Shown: positions 1 through 10,776, counted from the stretch's first letter. The stretch: 64,000 bases of DNA from Lobosporangium transversale (GCF_002105155.1 NW_019029002.1:1-64000), one strand, 5' to 3'. Notes: generated by a model not told the origin, from the sequence alone. Made by a program: numbers and translations.

Positions 1-1373
1 TAGAGGGGCTATTATAGCTCTCCTTATCACTTCGATCCGCGTCCCCATCAAGATCGTTGCTGTGACTTGGCCATGTAAAGAGCTTTCGATCGACGGTAGT
101 ATACCTTGAGGGAGGAAGGCAGTCGTCATTGCCCAGTGAAGCTGTATCGGCATCAGAAGTGGTGCTATCCGTGTATTGGTACTCATTGCTTGATGTGTAT
201 GAGAGCCCGTCGACATTGACTTGGGGCAACTATCACAAAAATAATAATAACCATCTTCAGTCATTTTGTCTGCACAGCCGCATCTTCAAATAATGATTAT
301 TATCGCCGCCATACCTTAGCGAAGCCTACTAACATCATCAGATATCGCGTACGGTGGAGTAGTACCTGTTCTGGAGTACTGAGATCCCAATTTTTGGGGG
401 TGAAAGCCTTACAAATATCGTACTCGATTGCATTCGCTGCATACACTCCACATGAGCCGCTGTCTATTTGTCGCCGTACAAACAACTCTGTAACAGACTT
501 GCTCCATTCCTGCGCATCCTTGCCATTGAAGCACTTCATAAGCCATTGGCGGGCCCCATCGATTGTTCGCTGAGGTGGAGCATAGTTAAAGGAATCCCCA
601 AAAGCTATCTTACGGCGCTTAAAGTCGACAGAAAGTGCACCCCAGTGGTTCTCCATGTGAATAAAGGCGTACGCTTTTTTGTACTGGCCAGACAATATTT
701 CTGCTTGCATCCAGTAATTATTTGCTCCGAAACCCTGGTTCCTCCAACACGATATTTGGTACTGTGGAATAAAAAGGAACCCTTCATACATGCACCGTAA
801 TCGCCCCAGTATTCCATCCAAGCTTCCATCGTTCAGCCACTGGGTTCCAGCCAACGGGAGAACGTCATGTATGGAGATCGATGTTCCCAATGAATCGAAG
901 TGGTGCTTCCATGTGTATGCGCCTAGCTGCGCCTTAAATACTGCTACAAAATCTGGAGCAAGCGAGCTCACTTTTGTTTCTAGCCATTCCACCATTTGGT
1001 GGAGTTTATCGATGAATTGTACGACGCCAATGACTTGTGATAGTAGCATGAATGTGGGGTAATCAAGTCCACCATTATTAACTAAAACCCAGCATGGAGC
1101 CTTACACATCTCCATGGATTCTTTGGCTCTGTCAAATATATCTTGAGTCGGGATAGAGGGAAGGAGACTGAAGTCTGAAGGCGACAAAATTGTTTTTGGT
1201 TCCATTTTAGTCAGGAGCAGTGGCTCAGAGCTGAATGTCGGAATAGAAAGCCTCCACTCCAACAAATCTTCACAAGTCCTCCGATCGCACCAGTCTCGGC
1301 CTAAACAGAAGGAATCAATAGGAAGCATGATTGGAGAATCGGTCAATGAGATTTGAATAGCTTTGTTAGCCAT
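1..1373 (-). CDS. Ulp1-type cysteine protease (C48 family), two exons visible, 3' end outside window
   Basis: Exon 1 is 315-1373 and exon 2 is 1-229, continuing past the left edge. The first exon alone appears to stop at 300, but the stop lies inside an 85-base intron (AAG|GTATGG ... GATAG|TTG). Splicing is phase 0 and restores an open frame to the window end. The protein carries the adenain/Ulp1 catalytic layout: a WLND motif near residue 179, His243-Trp244 (ENHWGALSVD), Asp260 (GDSF), Gln302 and nucleophile Cys308 (SGSCGV). Family members cleave SUMO or ubiquitin-like modifiers. In fungi many relatives are carried by, or descend from, DNA transposons, and this copy sits beside MITE-like repeats. 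The second exon is acidic and Ser/Thr-rich with no domain I recognise. The fold call is firm; the substrate is unknown. Confidence 0.8.
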
Positions 1374-1748
1374 TGAAGAATATTTAGACAGACGAGTAGT
1401 TATGAGGGACTAAAGTAAGTGAGAATAAGAGGGAACACACATCACATCCGGGGGGTATTTACTCAAAAATCGTATCTAACCGTAACTACAAGTTTGTCTA
1501 CGGGCACCACACAAAGAGTAACCATGGGGCGCCTTTTTACGATATACTGAGATGTTTTTCAGATATTAGAAGTCAAGGAGATCAAAAGTTGTTTTTATTA
1601 TTGTCAAACGAGAGCCTTTTATCAAGGACTCTCTATGACCGTCACATGATATTCTGACCTTATGAATAAAAATGGAAGTGCACCTGAGGTGCACTCCCAA
1701 GCCTCGGTACGTAACATATATATACAACCATTTGTATATTCTTGTGTA
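1374..1748. other. intergenic, no gene seen
   Basis: This holds the probable promoter and leader of the Ulp1-like gene, followed by AT-rich sequence. I see no coding frame, RNA gene or clear repeat before the MITE that starts at 1749. Confidence 0.5.
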
Positions 1749-2004
1749 CAGTGGAATCTCGATAATTGTACACTTTTGTACAATTTTCGAATTTGCTATA
1801 TTTCTCGGTTATTGATTGGCTAAGAAGCCGACAATTCATGAAAAACTATTCTAAAAATCCTCTGCTGATTCCTCTACTCCAGTTGAGTGTGGGTTTTTTA
1901 GAATACTTTTTTTTAAAAGAGTAAGGCTCTTAGCCAACCAATGGCCTAGAAATATATCAAATTTGAAATTTGTACAAAAGTGTACAATTATCGAGATTCC
2001 ACTG
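1749..2004. mobile_element. pogo/Tc1-like MITE, 256 bp, TA target duplication
   Basis: The two ends are inverted copies starting CAGTGGAATCTCGATAATTG, directly flanked by TA on both sides (1747-1748 and 2005-2006). CAGT ends and TA duplications are typical of pogo/Tigger elements in the Tc1/mariner superfamily. The inverted repeats run inward for roughly 95 bases with a few mismatches, leaving a short centre, so the element is a near-complete foldback. It has no coding capacity and would need a transposase supplied from elsewhere. The ends are well matched, which suggests moderately recent insertion. Confidence 0.8.
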
Positions 2005-2121
2005 TACAAATCTTTTTCATGATCAATTTTTATGTAACACCGAACGCGGCAATTTCATGCTTTTATATTTCATATTTTCTGTAGCCAATCCAATCGATAT
2101 ATTTTATATCAAGGAACAAGG

Positions 2122-2266
2122 GGAAAATGCACTCCCACGTCAAATTGAATTTTGACCCCCGGTTGATAATTTCCAAAACACCCCCGCGAACACCCAAGGG
2201 AATAGAGGGGGTGAAAACGGAGGTGTTGGGCATTTTTTAATTTGACAGGGGGTGCAGTATTCCTTT
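2122..2266. mobile_element. small TIR element nested in the foldback structure
   Basis: The left end reads GGAAAATGCACTCCC..GTCA and the right end, inverted, reads GGAATACTGCACCCCCTGTCA, giving imperfect terminal inverted repeats around about 145 bp. The left 50 bases match, in reverse orientation, the right end of the G-run element at 6066-6275, including a TTGACCCCCGGTTGA block. Two related copies within 4 kb imply a dispersed repeat family. No coding capacity. Confidence 0.5.
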
Positions 2267-2747
2267 GTGTCAATTTTACCACCGTTTCAGACAAAATTTC
2301 AGTCAGTTCGAATAGGAGCACTGCTCATGTGCGAACGAACGCGCTGCAAGCAGGATTGCACACTGTGACTGTCTTGCAGACACCTCTTATTAGCTGGGTT
2401 CTCCCAAAAAAAAAATTCATATGGGAATTCACCTTTTTTACATGTCAATTTTTCCCCACACTTCAATATAAAATAACATTTACTGTTTGTGCTCGCTATT
2501 CTAACACTCTTCACTCTTCTCTTTCTCACTCCCACCAACACTTCTGCTTCTCAGCTTTACCACTCCAAAAAATTAAAAATAAAGTTGTAGAGAAAATAAA
2601 AATAAAGTTGAAGGAAAATAAAGTTAAAGTTGAAGAAAAATGACGATGTAGAAGATAAAGATGACAAAAATTGATGAGTACCTGACCATCTTCCGAACCC
2701 TGGAAGGGCCCAAGCTTTCCTACAAGAACTTTCGAAAATTTGGCTTG

Positions 2748-2783
<36 letters not shown>
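2748..2783. repeat. 36-nt A homopolymer
   Basis: This is one of the longest of many A/T homopolymers of about 15-36 nt in the window. It lies in the centre of the foldback structure. Confidence 0.9.
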
Positions 2784-2784
<1 letters not shown>

Positions 2785-3029
2785 AAAGAGTAAAAAAGGT
2801 GAATTCCCGTATGATTTTTGACTTCAAAATAATTCGAATTTATTTTTTTTGGGAGAACCCCCAGCCTGAGTGAGAGTGAGAAGCGTCTGCAAGACGGTTA
2901 CAGATTGCCTCAACAGGCAATCCGACCTCAGACTGGTGACGAGTCTAGGCCTGATAAATATTTACCGGATGTCAAGTTCCCTGTAATATAAAATATATCG
3001 ATTGAATTGGCTACAGAAAATACGAAATT

Positions 3030-3504
3030 CAGTGCCAGCCAAATCAAATCAATAATTATATAAATGTGTTTGTGATCAAACGACGATACCACCTCACTTT
3101 TGTATCACTACCCGCCGCGCCCCATCACTCACTGTGCCCTATGGTACCTGCTGTCCCTCATGGCACCCACTACGCCCCATAATTCACAGAATGCTTGTTG
3201 CATGACTAAGAAATTTAAGCATGCTCTCTCACAAACGTCCACATATTTTTCTATGCGTTTCACATGTTTGCTTTTCCTTCCTTGCCTGTTCAAAACTCTT
3301 TCAGTATGCCATTGCAACAATCATTCATAGATGAAATTATAAAGCAGTAATGAAAGGCCTTTGTTTTTTATTCTTGTCAAATGAAGTTAAAAGAGCGTCT
3401 TATTTTTATATTGCCAACATCATCACTCTCTGTGATAGGGGTCCTGACTTGGTGATTGACTACAGAAATAGAAGAAAATGCAGTCAAGTCACATATTTTA
3501 CAAA
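3030..3504. other. intergenic, no gene seen
   Basis: Short open frames on both strands (for example 3100-3330 and 3129-3320) lack recognisable motifs and splice support. No RNA gene or clear repeat was seen. Confidence 0.4.
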
Positions 3505-5083
3505 CTAAACAATCAAAGCGATAATGAAGTAGACACCTATACGAACACTCAATAGGAAATTGAGTCCCTTTCCTATCATAGCAAAGTGGCTTCTATCTTC
3601 AGGAAGCTCGAATTTGCCCAACAACTTGGGAATATAAAGAGCTTCATGATCTAAGCTCATCACATAAATTTCCATCCATCCCTCTATAAGATATAACATG
3701 TAAACTGTTAATGCCAATGTCCACCCGTAATATCTTATACTGCTAGTATTAATGTCCGTAAAAGAAAACAAAACGAGTTTTTAGCAGTACGTTGTACGAG
3801 AAGACCAACTATCTTTGGCGTTTGCATCCCGTTGATGGCCTGAAGATCCAATTGCAGCTTCATCGTGAAAAAAAAAATTTTCGCCGATCTTTCGAGAGAC
3901 GTCTGTTGCTAACGATATTAAATTTGATCTCTGCAATTATTATAGAGAGATCTTTTACCAGCCAAGCTACATCTGGCCGGTGCTTTTTATGATAGTATTG
4001 AGGGACGCCAATATCGGCATCTCTAGAGTAAAGGGAAAACGTATACATGCGATTTTTAATGCAGTTTCAAAAGAGCGTGTTACTTGCTGCAATCAAAGAA
4101 TGAGGCTATCACTTACTCCTCTATAAAACATTCGAGCCCGGCCAGGACCTTCCTCATCATGGCTGTAACAACAACACCACTGTAAGTCTTCTCATTTCGG
4201 ATCGACCGTTCTGACCAAAGAGTTGAATCGTCACACCATACTCTGAGGATGTCGAGCAGCATAGGAGTGGCTTTCTGATCCTCTTGGAGCAAGAGCGTCC
4301 GGTATGCTTTGTAATCCAGTGTATTTGCGGCCTGGGCACAATCCTCTATTAAATTTCGATCGTACTCTGACATTTGGCCCTTTACTTCCACAAAATACAT
4401 GGCATCCACCACCTGGGGTGGAAGAAAGTCGACGATCAACTCTTGACAAAAAATAAAGTTGACAGCGCTAAGGAAACCACAAAGAGAAGCATGAATTACA
4501 ACGCTTGGAGCTTACAATGAACTAGGAACTAAAATAAAATTAATAAACCGGAATACATACAGGAACCGAAAAGTAGAAAGGTGTTTGTTTCGGGCGAGCA
4601 GGCTCTGCCGAATATTCATCAGCTCCTTGGATATGTTTATTCCTTCGAGCTCATAATAGTCCATTGATTTCAAACAGCATTCAAGTACCCCATCGCCACG
4701 AAGCTGAGAATTTCGTGAACCCCTGCTTTGATGCAAGTCTACGTCAGGCGTCTAATTCAGTTTATTTCAGCATTAGCTCATAGAACTAACCAGCGACAAC
4801 AACAAAATAACAATAAAAGGATTACCTTTTCCTTATTCTTGTTCTTCCACTCATTGCAATAGGCCTGCAATTGTGCCTGCTGCTTTCTACCCAACCTTAC
4901 AAGATCCTTTTCTGTTGACGATTTGTATATCTCTAAGAAGCTACTTCTCTCTCGGTAAGAAACATTGTAATGATGTTGACCCCATTTCAAAAATCCAAGA
5001 CCGTCTTTCTCAGGTGAACTTTCGATAAATTCCTTTAGGATTTCCTCGTTGGTCTTGTTGCTTCTCACGAACTTTTTGCAAGG

Positions 5084-5086
<3 letters not shown>
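3505..5086 (-). pseudogene. frame-broken multi-exon gene with a PD-(D/E)XK nuclease-like signature
   Basis: Four exons join in frame: 4826-5086, 4561-4751, 4117-4467 and 4022 downwards (phases 0, 2, 2), all with GT-AG borders. Exon 4 encodes RPDVAWL...IIIAEIKFN, which has the Asp...Glu-x-Lys spacing of restriction-endonuclease-fold enzymes. Reading then stops just after an A10 run (sense T10) at 3868-3877. With one T fewer the frame continues as a plausible protein (TMKLQLDLQAINGMQ..VGLLVQ). A second frame change near 3780-3800 is needed to reach the last conserved-looking segment, which ends at 3505. This is either a decayed gene or a gene carrying homopolymer sequencing errors. The start ATG at 5086 is preceded by a sense A tract (5086-5116 is T31 on the plus strand). 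I cannot name the family; fungal Crinkler-type or transposon-linked nucleases are possibilities. Confidence 0.45.
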
Positions 5087-5116
<30 letters not shown>

Positions 5117-5117
<1 letters not shown>

Positions 5118-5704
5118 GAAAGAGGTGGTTTAAAGTAGAGATGGAGGGAGGAAAGAGAAACACAATCCTTTTATTTTAAGCAAGATTTTCCCAGCATTGG
5201 TATTCTAGAAAGAGGCGAAGCATACAGACATTGTTTTTAGAGTTCTCGTTAGAAAGTCGTACAAAGACAGAAAGAAATATATATTAGAATGATACCGTGG
5301 TTTTCTATATCATTCTCCATCTCATTCTCCATCCCGTTCCTAATGACGCCTTCAAAGTCGACAGCAATGATTGGGATACAGAACTCCTTAGAACAGTAAA
5401 GCAAAAGCAAGCTCAGGCTGTTGCCCTGAATTCTGAATTAGTGAATCTTACGCCAGATACTGGAAGCGCGTTGATATGGCGGATAACGAGCCCTGTTGAT
5501 CAACAGAAAACTTGAGTTTATATACATGAGACAACGATGGATACTGAATATGAGAGAGTTCTATAAGATTGCGGAGGATCGAACACTTCGGTTGGATGAA
5601 ATTTTTGATACGTACAGAGCAGCAACCACGGCAGTTAAGGTTCATAGCACAAGCTAGGGTGCTGTGTTGAAAGAGCTTTGCAAATAACCAGGGTCCTTGT
5701 TTTC

Positions 5705-5736
<32 letters not shown>

Positions 5737-6057
5737 CTACTGTGCCCAACGGTTCCCACTGAGCCCTCACACAGCTAATGCAGAATAAAAGGCCAATGAA
5801 TGTGTGTACCAATCTGTATTTTAGACAATTAATATCTTTAATCTCCACTATTGGACTCATGTGGTGCATGTTAAGTTGCTAAAGGTTCTGAGCCTAGTGA
5901 TGAAAACAAATCTAGGAAGGGGTCATTCATGTGTCTAATTGATCTACTATCTACTGTCAGGTTTTGATAAGAGAGGCTCAATGGTATTAAATTGTTAGTC
6001 GGGTGTAGATGTAACCAAATGCAGAAAGTGAATTTTTTTTCCTCTCAAAAAACAGCC
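5117..6057. other. intergenic with decayed fragments
   Basis: A plus-strand open stretch at 5297-5515 has no recognised motif. An A-tract ending in GAGCCC is near 5705-5733. The stretch 5849-5910 is a diverged copy of 7507-7573 (GGACTCATG..GGTTCTGA.CCTAGTGATGAA). No convincing gene. Confidence 0.4.
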
Positions 6058-6065
6058 TCAAAATG

Positions 6066-6275
6066 TTGACGGGGGGGGTGAGGATTCCCACAATTGAGAT
6101 GGTTGACGGGGGGGTAAAGATTTACATTTTGAGAATCTTTACGGGGGGTGTACCGGAATTCTGACGGGGGGACAGGGGTAAGAATTCCGAAAAAATGAAT
6201 GTTGACGGGGGGTCAAGGGAATTCTCAACCGGGGGTCAATATTTTATTCTGACAGGGGGGTGCATTTTTCCTTAA
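6066..6275. repeat. G-run repeat element with TGAC-G(n) units
   Basis: Seven G-runs of 5-8 nt (6071, 6108, 6143, 6166, 6207, 6231, 6255) plus a G4 (6175) all lie on the plus strand, mostly in a TTGACGGGGGG context spaced about 25-40 bp. One unit, TGACGGGGGGTCA, is itself an inverted repeat around the G-run. The right end (GGGGGGTGCATTTTTCC) is the reverse of the left end of the element at 2122. The array has strong potential to form G-quadruplexes. Confidence 0.6.
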
Positions 6276-7259
6276 TTCATTTAGCAACTGGGCTGCCAAA
6301 TAGATTAATCCTTTTTTGGGGCAGCCACCTAGCTTCACACACTTAGATGGCAGCTGGGCTGCCAAATAATGTTTTGCAAAGGAAAAAGATATTTGCACTG
6401 AGATCTTTTTTTTATTTGTACGGAGTCTTTATTTCAGCCTTAAATACCACTACCAGGAAGCCTTCCACGACACAAGCTCGATACCCAAACATCAAATATT
6501 GACCAGAATATTTATCTTATCAAAGTCGTACGTAGCCCTGAATACATATTGATATTCTTTATGGGATTCTGGGACTAAATAAAGAATTAAAAACGATTTA
6601 TCTATAATTGAAATATATATGCTGCTTTACTTTGTGCTTTTGTTGGTCGTATTGTTGTTATAGGTTGTAGATGGTTTCCTGATACTTTTTTTCATTTAGC
6701 GCGTGCATACATCTCTAGTGTTTCCGTACGCTATTAAGCAGAACCGCTGGATAAAAATACGAACGAAGTAAACACATGTAAAATGTAAGCGAGCCGCCCA
6801 AAAAAATTTACGCAGTAAACCCGTGTAAAAATATTGGGGCGCTGGACAGGATTACGAACGAAGTAACCCGGAATTAGGGAGGTACGTGGAATCAGAAAGG
6901 CCAGGGATAAATGAAGTGGAACCTTACAAGTCTCACAAGGAACCAAACTATAGAAAATGGACACGACCGCCGCCTACTGAATAATCCGTTTATATATCAA
7001 ATGATTCTGATCATTTAAGATAAATATTGGCCAGGAAGGAAGAAGCGAGAAGAAGGGAATGAGAAGAGAGCGAAGTGGGAGAGGAGGTAGAGGATGGCCG
7101 CCGTGAAGAGGAGAGGAGGCGTAAAGCGGGTGAAACTATGAATGAAAAGAAGTTCAAATGTGCGAGATAAAATGAAATGTCTATTGCAACAAGGAGAGTC
7201 AATAAATAGTATCAATATCTTCTTGTTACTCTCCTACATTCTGATTCGCCATAGTCAAC
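6276..7259. other. intergenic, no gene seen
   Basis: AT-rich sequence with a short duplicated motif (ACGAACGAAGTAA at about 6760 and 6852). Open frames on the minus strand at 6734-6964 and 7011-7215 show no recognisable domain. Confidence 0.35.
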
Positions 7260-7260
7260 A

Positions 7261-7639
7261 TGGTGAGTCGATTGTCTACTGTCTATGAAGAGAGCAAGAA
7301 AGAGATAAAGACTCAGACAACCCTCGGCTTGAGTGCAGCAGAAAAGCAATCTATTCTACTAATAAGCTGGCCAAATTGCCTAAAGACTAGGCTTGAATGG
7401 TGGTCAAGGTGCAAATTCATGAATAACTGCGAAATAAAGGTCCTTTTTTTTATTTTTTATTATTTATTATATGTTATATAATGTAATTTATTTTATGACA
7501 ATGTAGGACTCATGTAGCGCATGTAAAGGTGCTGAAGGCTCTGAAGGTTCTGAACCTAGTGATGAACACAAGCCAGCTTTATTGGATCTGGAATCGATAA
7601 AATGGTGTTCTAGATTTTTTTCTATTATCGGCGCATGAG
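7261..7639 (+). CDS. possible small two-exon gene, unknown
   Basis: An ATG at 7261 opens a frame that, if an intron 7440-7506 (GTCCTT ... ATGTAG) is removed, continues in phase 0 to a stop at 7639, giving about 104 residues. The second exon encodes a small acidic segment with CSAC and GSEGSEPSDE. The DNA of exon 2 is duplicated in diverged form at 5849-5910, where the frame is broken. The donor is weak and I recognise no family, so this may be a repeat fragment rather than a gene. Confidence 0.2.
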
Positions 7640-7778
7640 GATTACTCAGCTGCTGTCTTGTTTGTATAATTGCAGCACCTTTTTATTTCTATTTTTTCGG
7701 ACAGTATGTGCCGCAATTGAAGGTGTCGAAGGTAAAAAAAAAAAAAAAGAAAAAAAAGGTGAAACTCAGTACAGTTCC

Positions 7779-8057
7779 CTATACGCCCTTCGCAGTTGAA
7801 ATATAAAGCACTAGATCATGGAAAGTGAAGTCATGCACCATAGATTGGTTAGCCTTGAACATCCCTTATCGTTGTAATCGAGGAGGAAGGAAAGAAAAAA
7901 GAAAATAAGTCCTCCTTGTCACTTGCCATTGTTTCCACGAATAAAAGTATCACCGTATTTGTTTTTAAGTTGTCCGTTGACATATTCCTCAGTCTGCTCC
8001 AATGCAATGTTCATGTATCCATCAAGACATGCCAAAATCCCTATTGAGTAGGAGAGT

Positions 8058-8098
<41 letters not shown>

Positions 8099-8340
8099 AA
8101 AAGAGTCCCGGTTAGTCACTATTCGTCCAGTGTATAAACTGATATCGGATGTTAATATGAGATGCGCGCGTTCGTGAGAATGATATTAATCCCTCTACAA
8201 AGCCTTTCTGTGTATTATTGCCTTAGTGTCTTTGTGATAGTTGTGCCTGAAAAATTACCTCTGTAATCGACTCCTGAGTTGAGTTTGACAATGACGGGTC
8301 TGCCAAGCAAGAAGCTTGTAAAGTCTTGTGTTTGTTCCAT
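7779..8340 (-). CDS. LSM6: U6 snRNA-associated Sm-like protein LSm6
   Basis: Three exons: 8259-8340, 7927-8040 and 7779-7810, encoding 75 residues, the normal LSm6 length. LSm6 is a subunit of the LSm2-8 ring on U6 snRNA in the nucleus and of the LSm1-7 ring in mRNA decay. The sequence shows the Sm1 motif (KLNSGVDYRGILACLDGYMN) and the Sm2 end (FIRGNNVLYIS). The second intron (7811-7926) starts with GC: AACAATG|GCAAGT ... CTAG|TGC. Only this choice joins GNN to VLYIS, so it is a GC-AG intron. Intron 1 contains a T32 tract (8059-8090). The gene is divergent from threonine synthase with 307 bp between start codons. The identity is secure. Confidence 0.95.
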
Positions 8341-8647
8341 TTGGTCTGTTGGAATGAAGAAGGTGCATCAAATCATATTCAAGATGGAAGACTTTATGCT
8401 TGGAGGCTTAGAAAGTGCCCAATGCATTAGTGAAACTTCAATTTAGAAAGGTTGAAGGCCCTAATTCACCTTTTGTAAATATAAAAGTGTTACAGCCATA
8501 TTTTTTTCCTTTTCGGCAATGGCAGTAGGAGACACACGTGATTGGTGCAGTTCATTAACACCAGTCGCCCAAACTTGTCCCTGGACTCTTCTTCTCTTTC
8601 AAGCTAATTCCACACTCTCTTTCCAACACACCAATTCCATCACTGTC
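8341..8647. promoter_or_regulatory. shared divergent promoter region of LSM6 and threonine synthase
   Basis: The stretch between the two start codons holds TATAAAA at 8480-8486 on the plus strand, placed to serve threonine synthase. This spacing argues for translation from the ATG at 8648 rather than the in-frame ATG at 8519, which would lie almost at the cap site. No Gcn4-type TGACTCA box was seen. Confidence 0.4.
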
Positions 8648-10543
8648 ATGAAGTATAAATCTACCCGCGGCAAAGTCAACAGCTACACTTTTGAGCAGGC
8701 TGTTCTTGCAGGCCTCTCACCAGATGGTGGTCTCTTTATCCCAGATTCGATCCCTCAGGCTCCTGCTGACTTCTTGACAAAGTGGGCTTCGCTATCTTTC
8801 CAAGATCTTGCTCTCGAAATCCTGTCTCTCTATATCGACGATACCGAGATCCCTCGGAGCGATCTGAAAGAGCTAGTAGATCGATCCTACTCAGCCTTCC
8901 GCCACAAGGACATCACACCCTTGCACAAGGTCAAGGATGGACTTTACATCCTTGAGTTATTCCATGGTCCCACATTCGCCTTCAAAGATGTCGCTCTTCA
9001 GTTTGTTGGCAATCTCTTCGAGTACTTCTTGAAGCGCAGAAACGCAGGCATTGAGAACAAAGCAGATAGACACAAGATTACTGTTGTCGGCGCCACCAGC
9101 GGGGACACTGGCAGGTACGGATTATCAACACTCGATCATTTTATGATCTGATCAAGCAATTATGCTTTTTTTTTTTTTTTTTTTTTTTTTTTTTGGGAGT
9201 TTATCTTTTCATTTTCATTTTATGACTCTTTTTTGTATTCAACATTGGGACGGGTTTCAAAAAATTGATCCAACAATTGGTTATGAGTAATAACTTTATT
9301 TGATATTCTCTTTACACTAAAATTGATTTAGTGCTGCAATCTATGGCCTCCGCAACAAACAAGACCTCGAGGTATTCATTCTCTTCCCCACTGGCAGAGT
9401 CAGTCCTATCCAGGAAGCCCAGATGACTACAGTGTTGGACAAGAATGTTCACAATATCTCGGTCAAAGGCACCTTTGATGACTGCCAGGATATTGTCAAG
9501 GGTCTCTTTGCTAACAAAGACTTTATGAGCAAATACAACCTCGGCGCCGTCAACTCGATCAACTGGGCCCGTATTCTTGCTCAGACTGTCTATTATTTCC
9601 ACTCTTACTTCTCCTTGCTCCGTTCTCTCAACATCACCCCTGCATCAGAAGAAGCTAAAGCAGTCCACATCACCTACTCTGTCCCTACTGGCAACTTTGG
9701 AGACATCTTGGCAGGTTACTATGCTCATCAGATGGGTCTTCCCACTTCCAAGCTTCTGGTTGCTACAAATGCAAACGATATCCTGTATAGATTCTTCTGC
9801 AACGGTGTGTGTGAGAAGATTGTGGATGAGAATGGTGGTGTGCAGGAGACGCTTAGCCCTGCCATGGACATTGTCGTCAGTTCAAATTTTGAACGTTTGC
9901 TGTTCTATTTGGCTCGTGATGCTGCTTTGGATGCAAGTGTGCCTGAATTAGATAAAGATGCAAAGGCAGGCGAGATTGTCAATGGTTGGATGGTCGATCT
10001 GAAGCAGAAGGGACGCTTCGATACTGGTGCTAAGGTCCTGGCAGAGGCTAAAAGAATCTTCGATGCTGGACACGTTTCAAATGAAGAGGTACGGAAGTTT
10101 TTTTTTTTTTTTTTCTTCTTTCTTTCCCTTCTTTATGTTATTGTGTTGTTCTCTAACTTCTTTTCTTTGACCTTTCATGTTATGCATTCTAATAGACCTG
10201 TCAAACTATTCGTGCATACAGCTTCCCTGCTGATGCCTCACAAGCATCATACGTCATGGATCCTCATACTGCTGTCGGTGTCCATGCTGCAGAGACTGTG
10301 CTTCCCAAGATTGACTCACAGAATATCGTGATTTCACTCTCAACTGCACATCCCGCCAAATTTTCTGAAGCTGTAGAGAAGGCATTAAAAGAACAGGAAG
10401 GTGTTGTATTTGAAGAGTTCTTCAAGAAGGTCTCTCCCAAGGAGTTTGATGGACTCATGGACGCAGAGCGCAGGGTAACTGTCATTCCAAGAGCTGAAGA
10501 GGCTTTGGTTATTGAGGTCATTGCCAAGGAACTTTCAGAATAG
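8648..10543 (+). CDS. THR4: threonine synthase
   Basis: Three exons: 8648-9114, 9332-10088 and 10196-10543, giving 523 residues, close to yeast Thr4. The PLP enzyme converts O-phosphohomoserine to threonine in the cytosol, the last step of threonine synthesis. The N-terminus MKYKSTRG is family-typical. Lys113 in GPTFAFKD binds PLP, SGDTG and PTGNFGD form the phosphate-binding loops, and the frame is continuous across both introns (AG|T at junction 1, phase 0 at junction 2). Both introns contain long T tracts. An in-frame upstream ATG at 8519 would add 43 unrelated residues and is not favoured. It converges on the TBC gene, whose stop lies 271 bp away. The call is secure. Confidence 0.95.
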
Positions 10544-10734
10544 AATTAAATAGCCCAACATTATAAATAATCCGACTTATGCATCCCATATATAAAAACA
10601 AATTAGACGCACTCATTTTTACACATGAGATTTTGCTGATAAAACTAATATTATACAATTGGAAGGAAACTAGTTTGTAGATTGCTATGTACATCGTGAT
10701 AGTGATAGAATAAAATTATTAGAAAATGTGAGTA

Positions 10735-10776
10735 AAAAGCAAAAGCAAAAGCAAAAGCAAAAGCAAAAGCAAAAGC

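Larger units (their letters stand above)
2067..3029. repeat. large inverted-repeat (foldback) structure, about 960 bp
   Basis: Outer arms at 2067-2111 and 2982-3029 are inverted copies (TTTTCTGTAGCCAAT core, then an ATCGATATATTTTATAT block). A second pair of arms lies inside, at about 2371-2441 and 2790-2895; both contain GTCTTGCAGAC, GGTTCTCCCAAAAAAA and GGGAATTCACCTTTTTTAC in opposite orientation. The centre is A-rich and includes the A36 tract at 2748-2783. A separate small element (2122-2266) interrupts the left arm. This looks like a non-autonomous foldback transposon or a pair of opposed insertions. I see no transposase and no clear target duplication. Confidence 0.65.

Noticed and set aside
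2526-2873. Open frames with poly-Phe or poly-Lys on either strand
   Set aside because: They are open only because they cross the A36 tract inside the foldback repeat; no conserved protein sequence on either side.
8519-8647. Upstream in-frame ATG that would extend threonine synthase by 43 residues
   Set aside because: It lies about 33 bases after the TATA box, so near the cap site. The added residues do not resemble the family, while the ATG at 8648 gives the canonical N-terminus.
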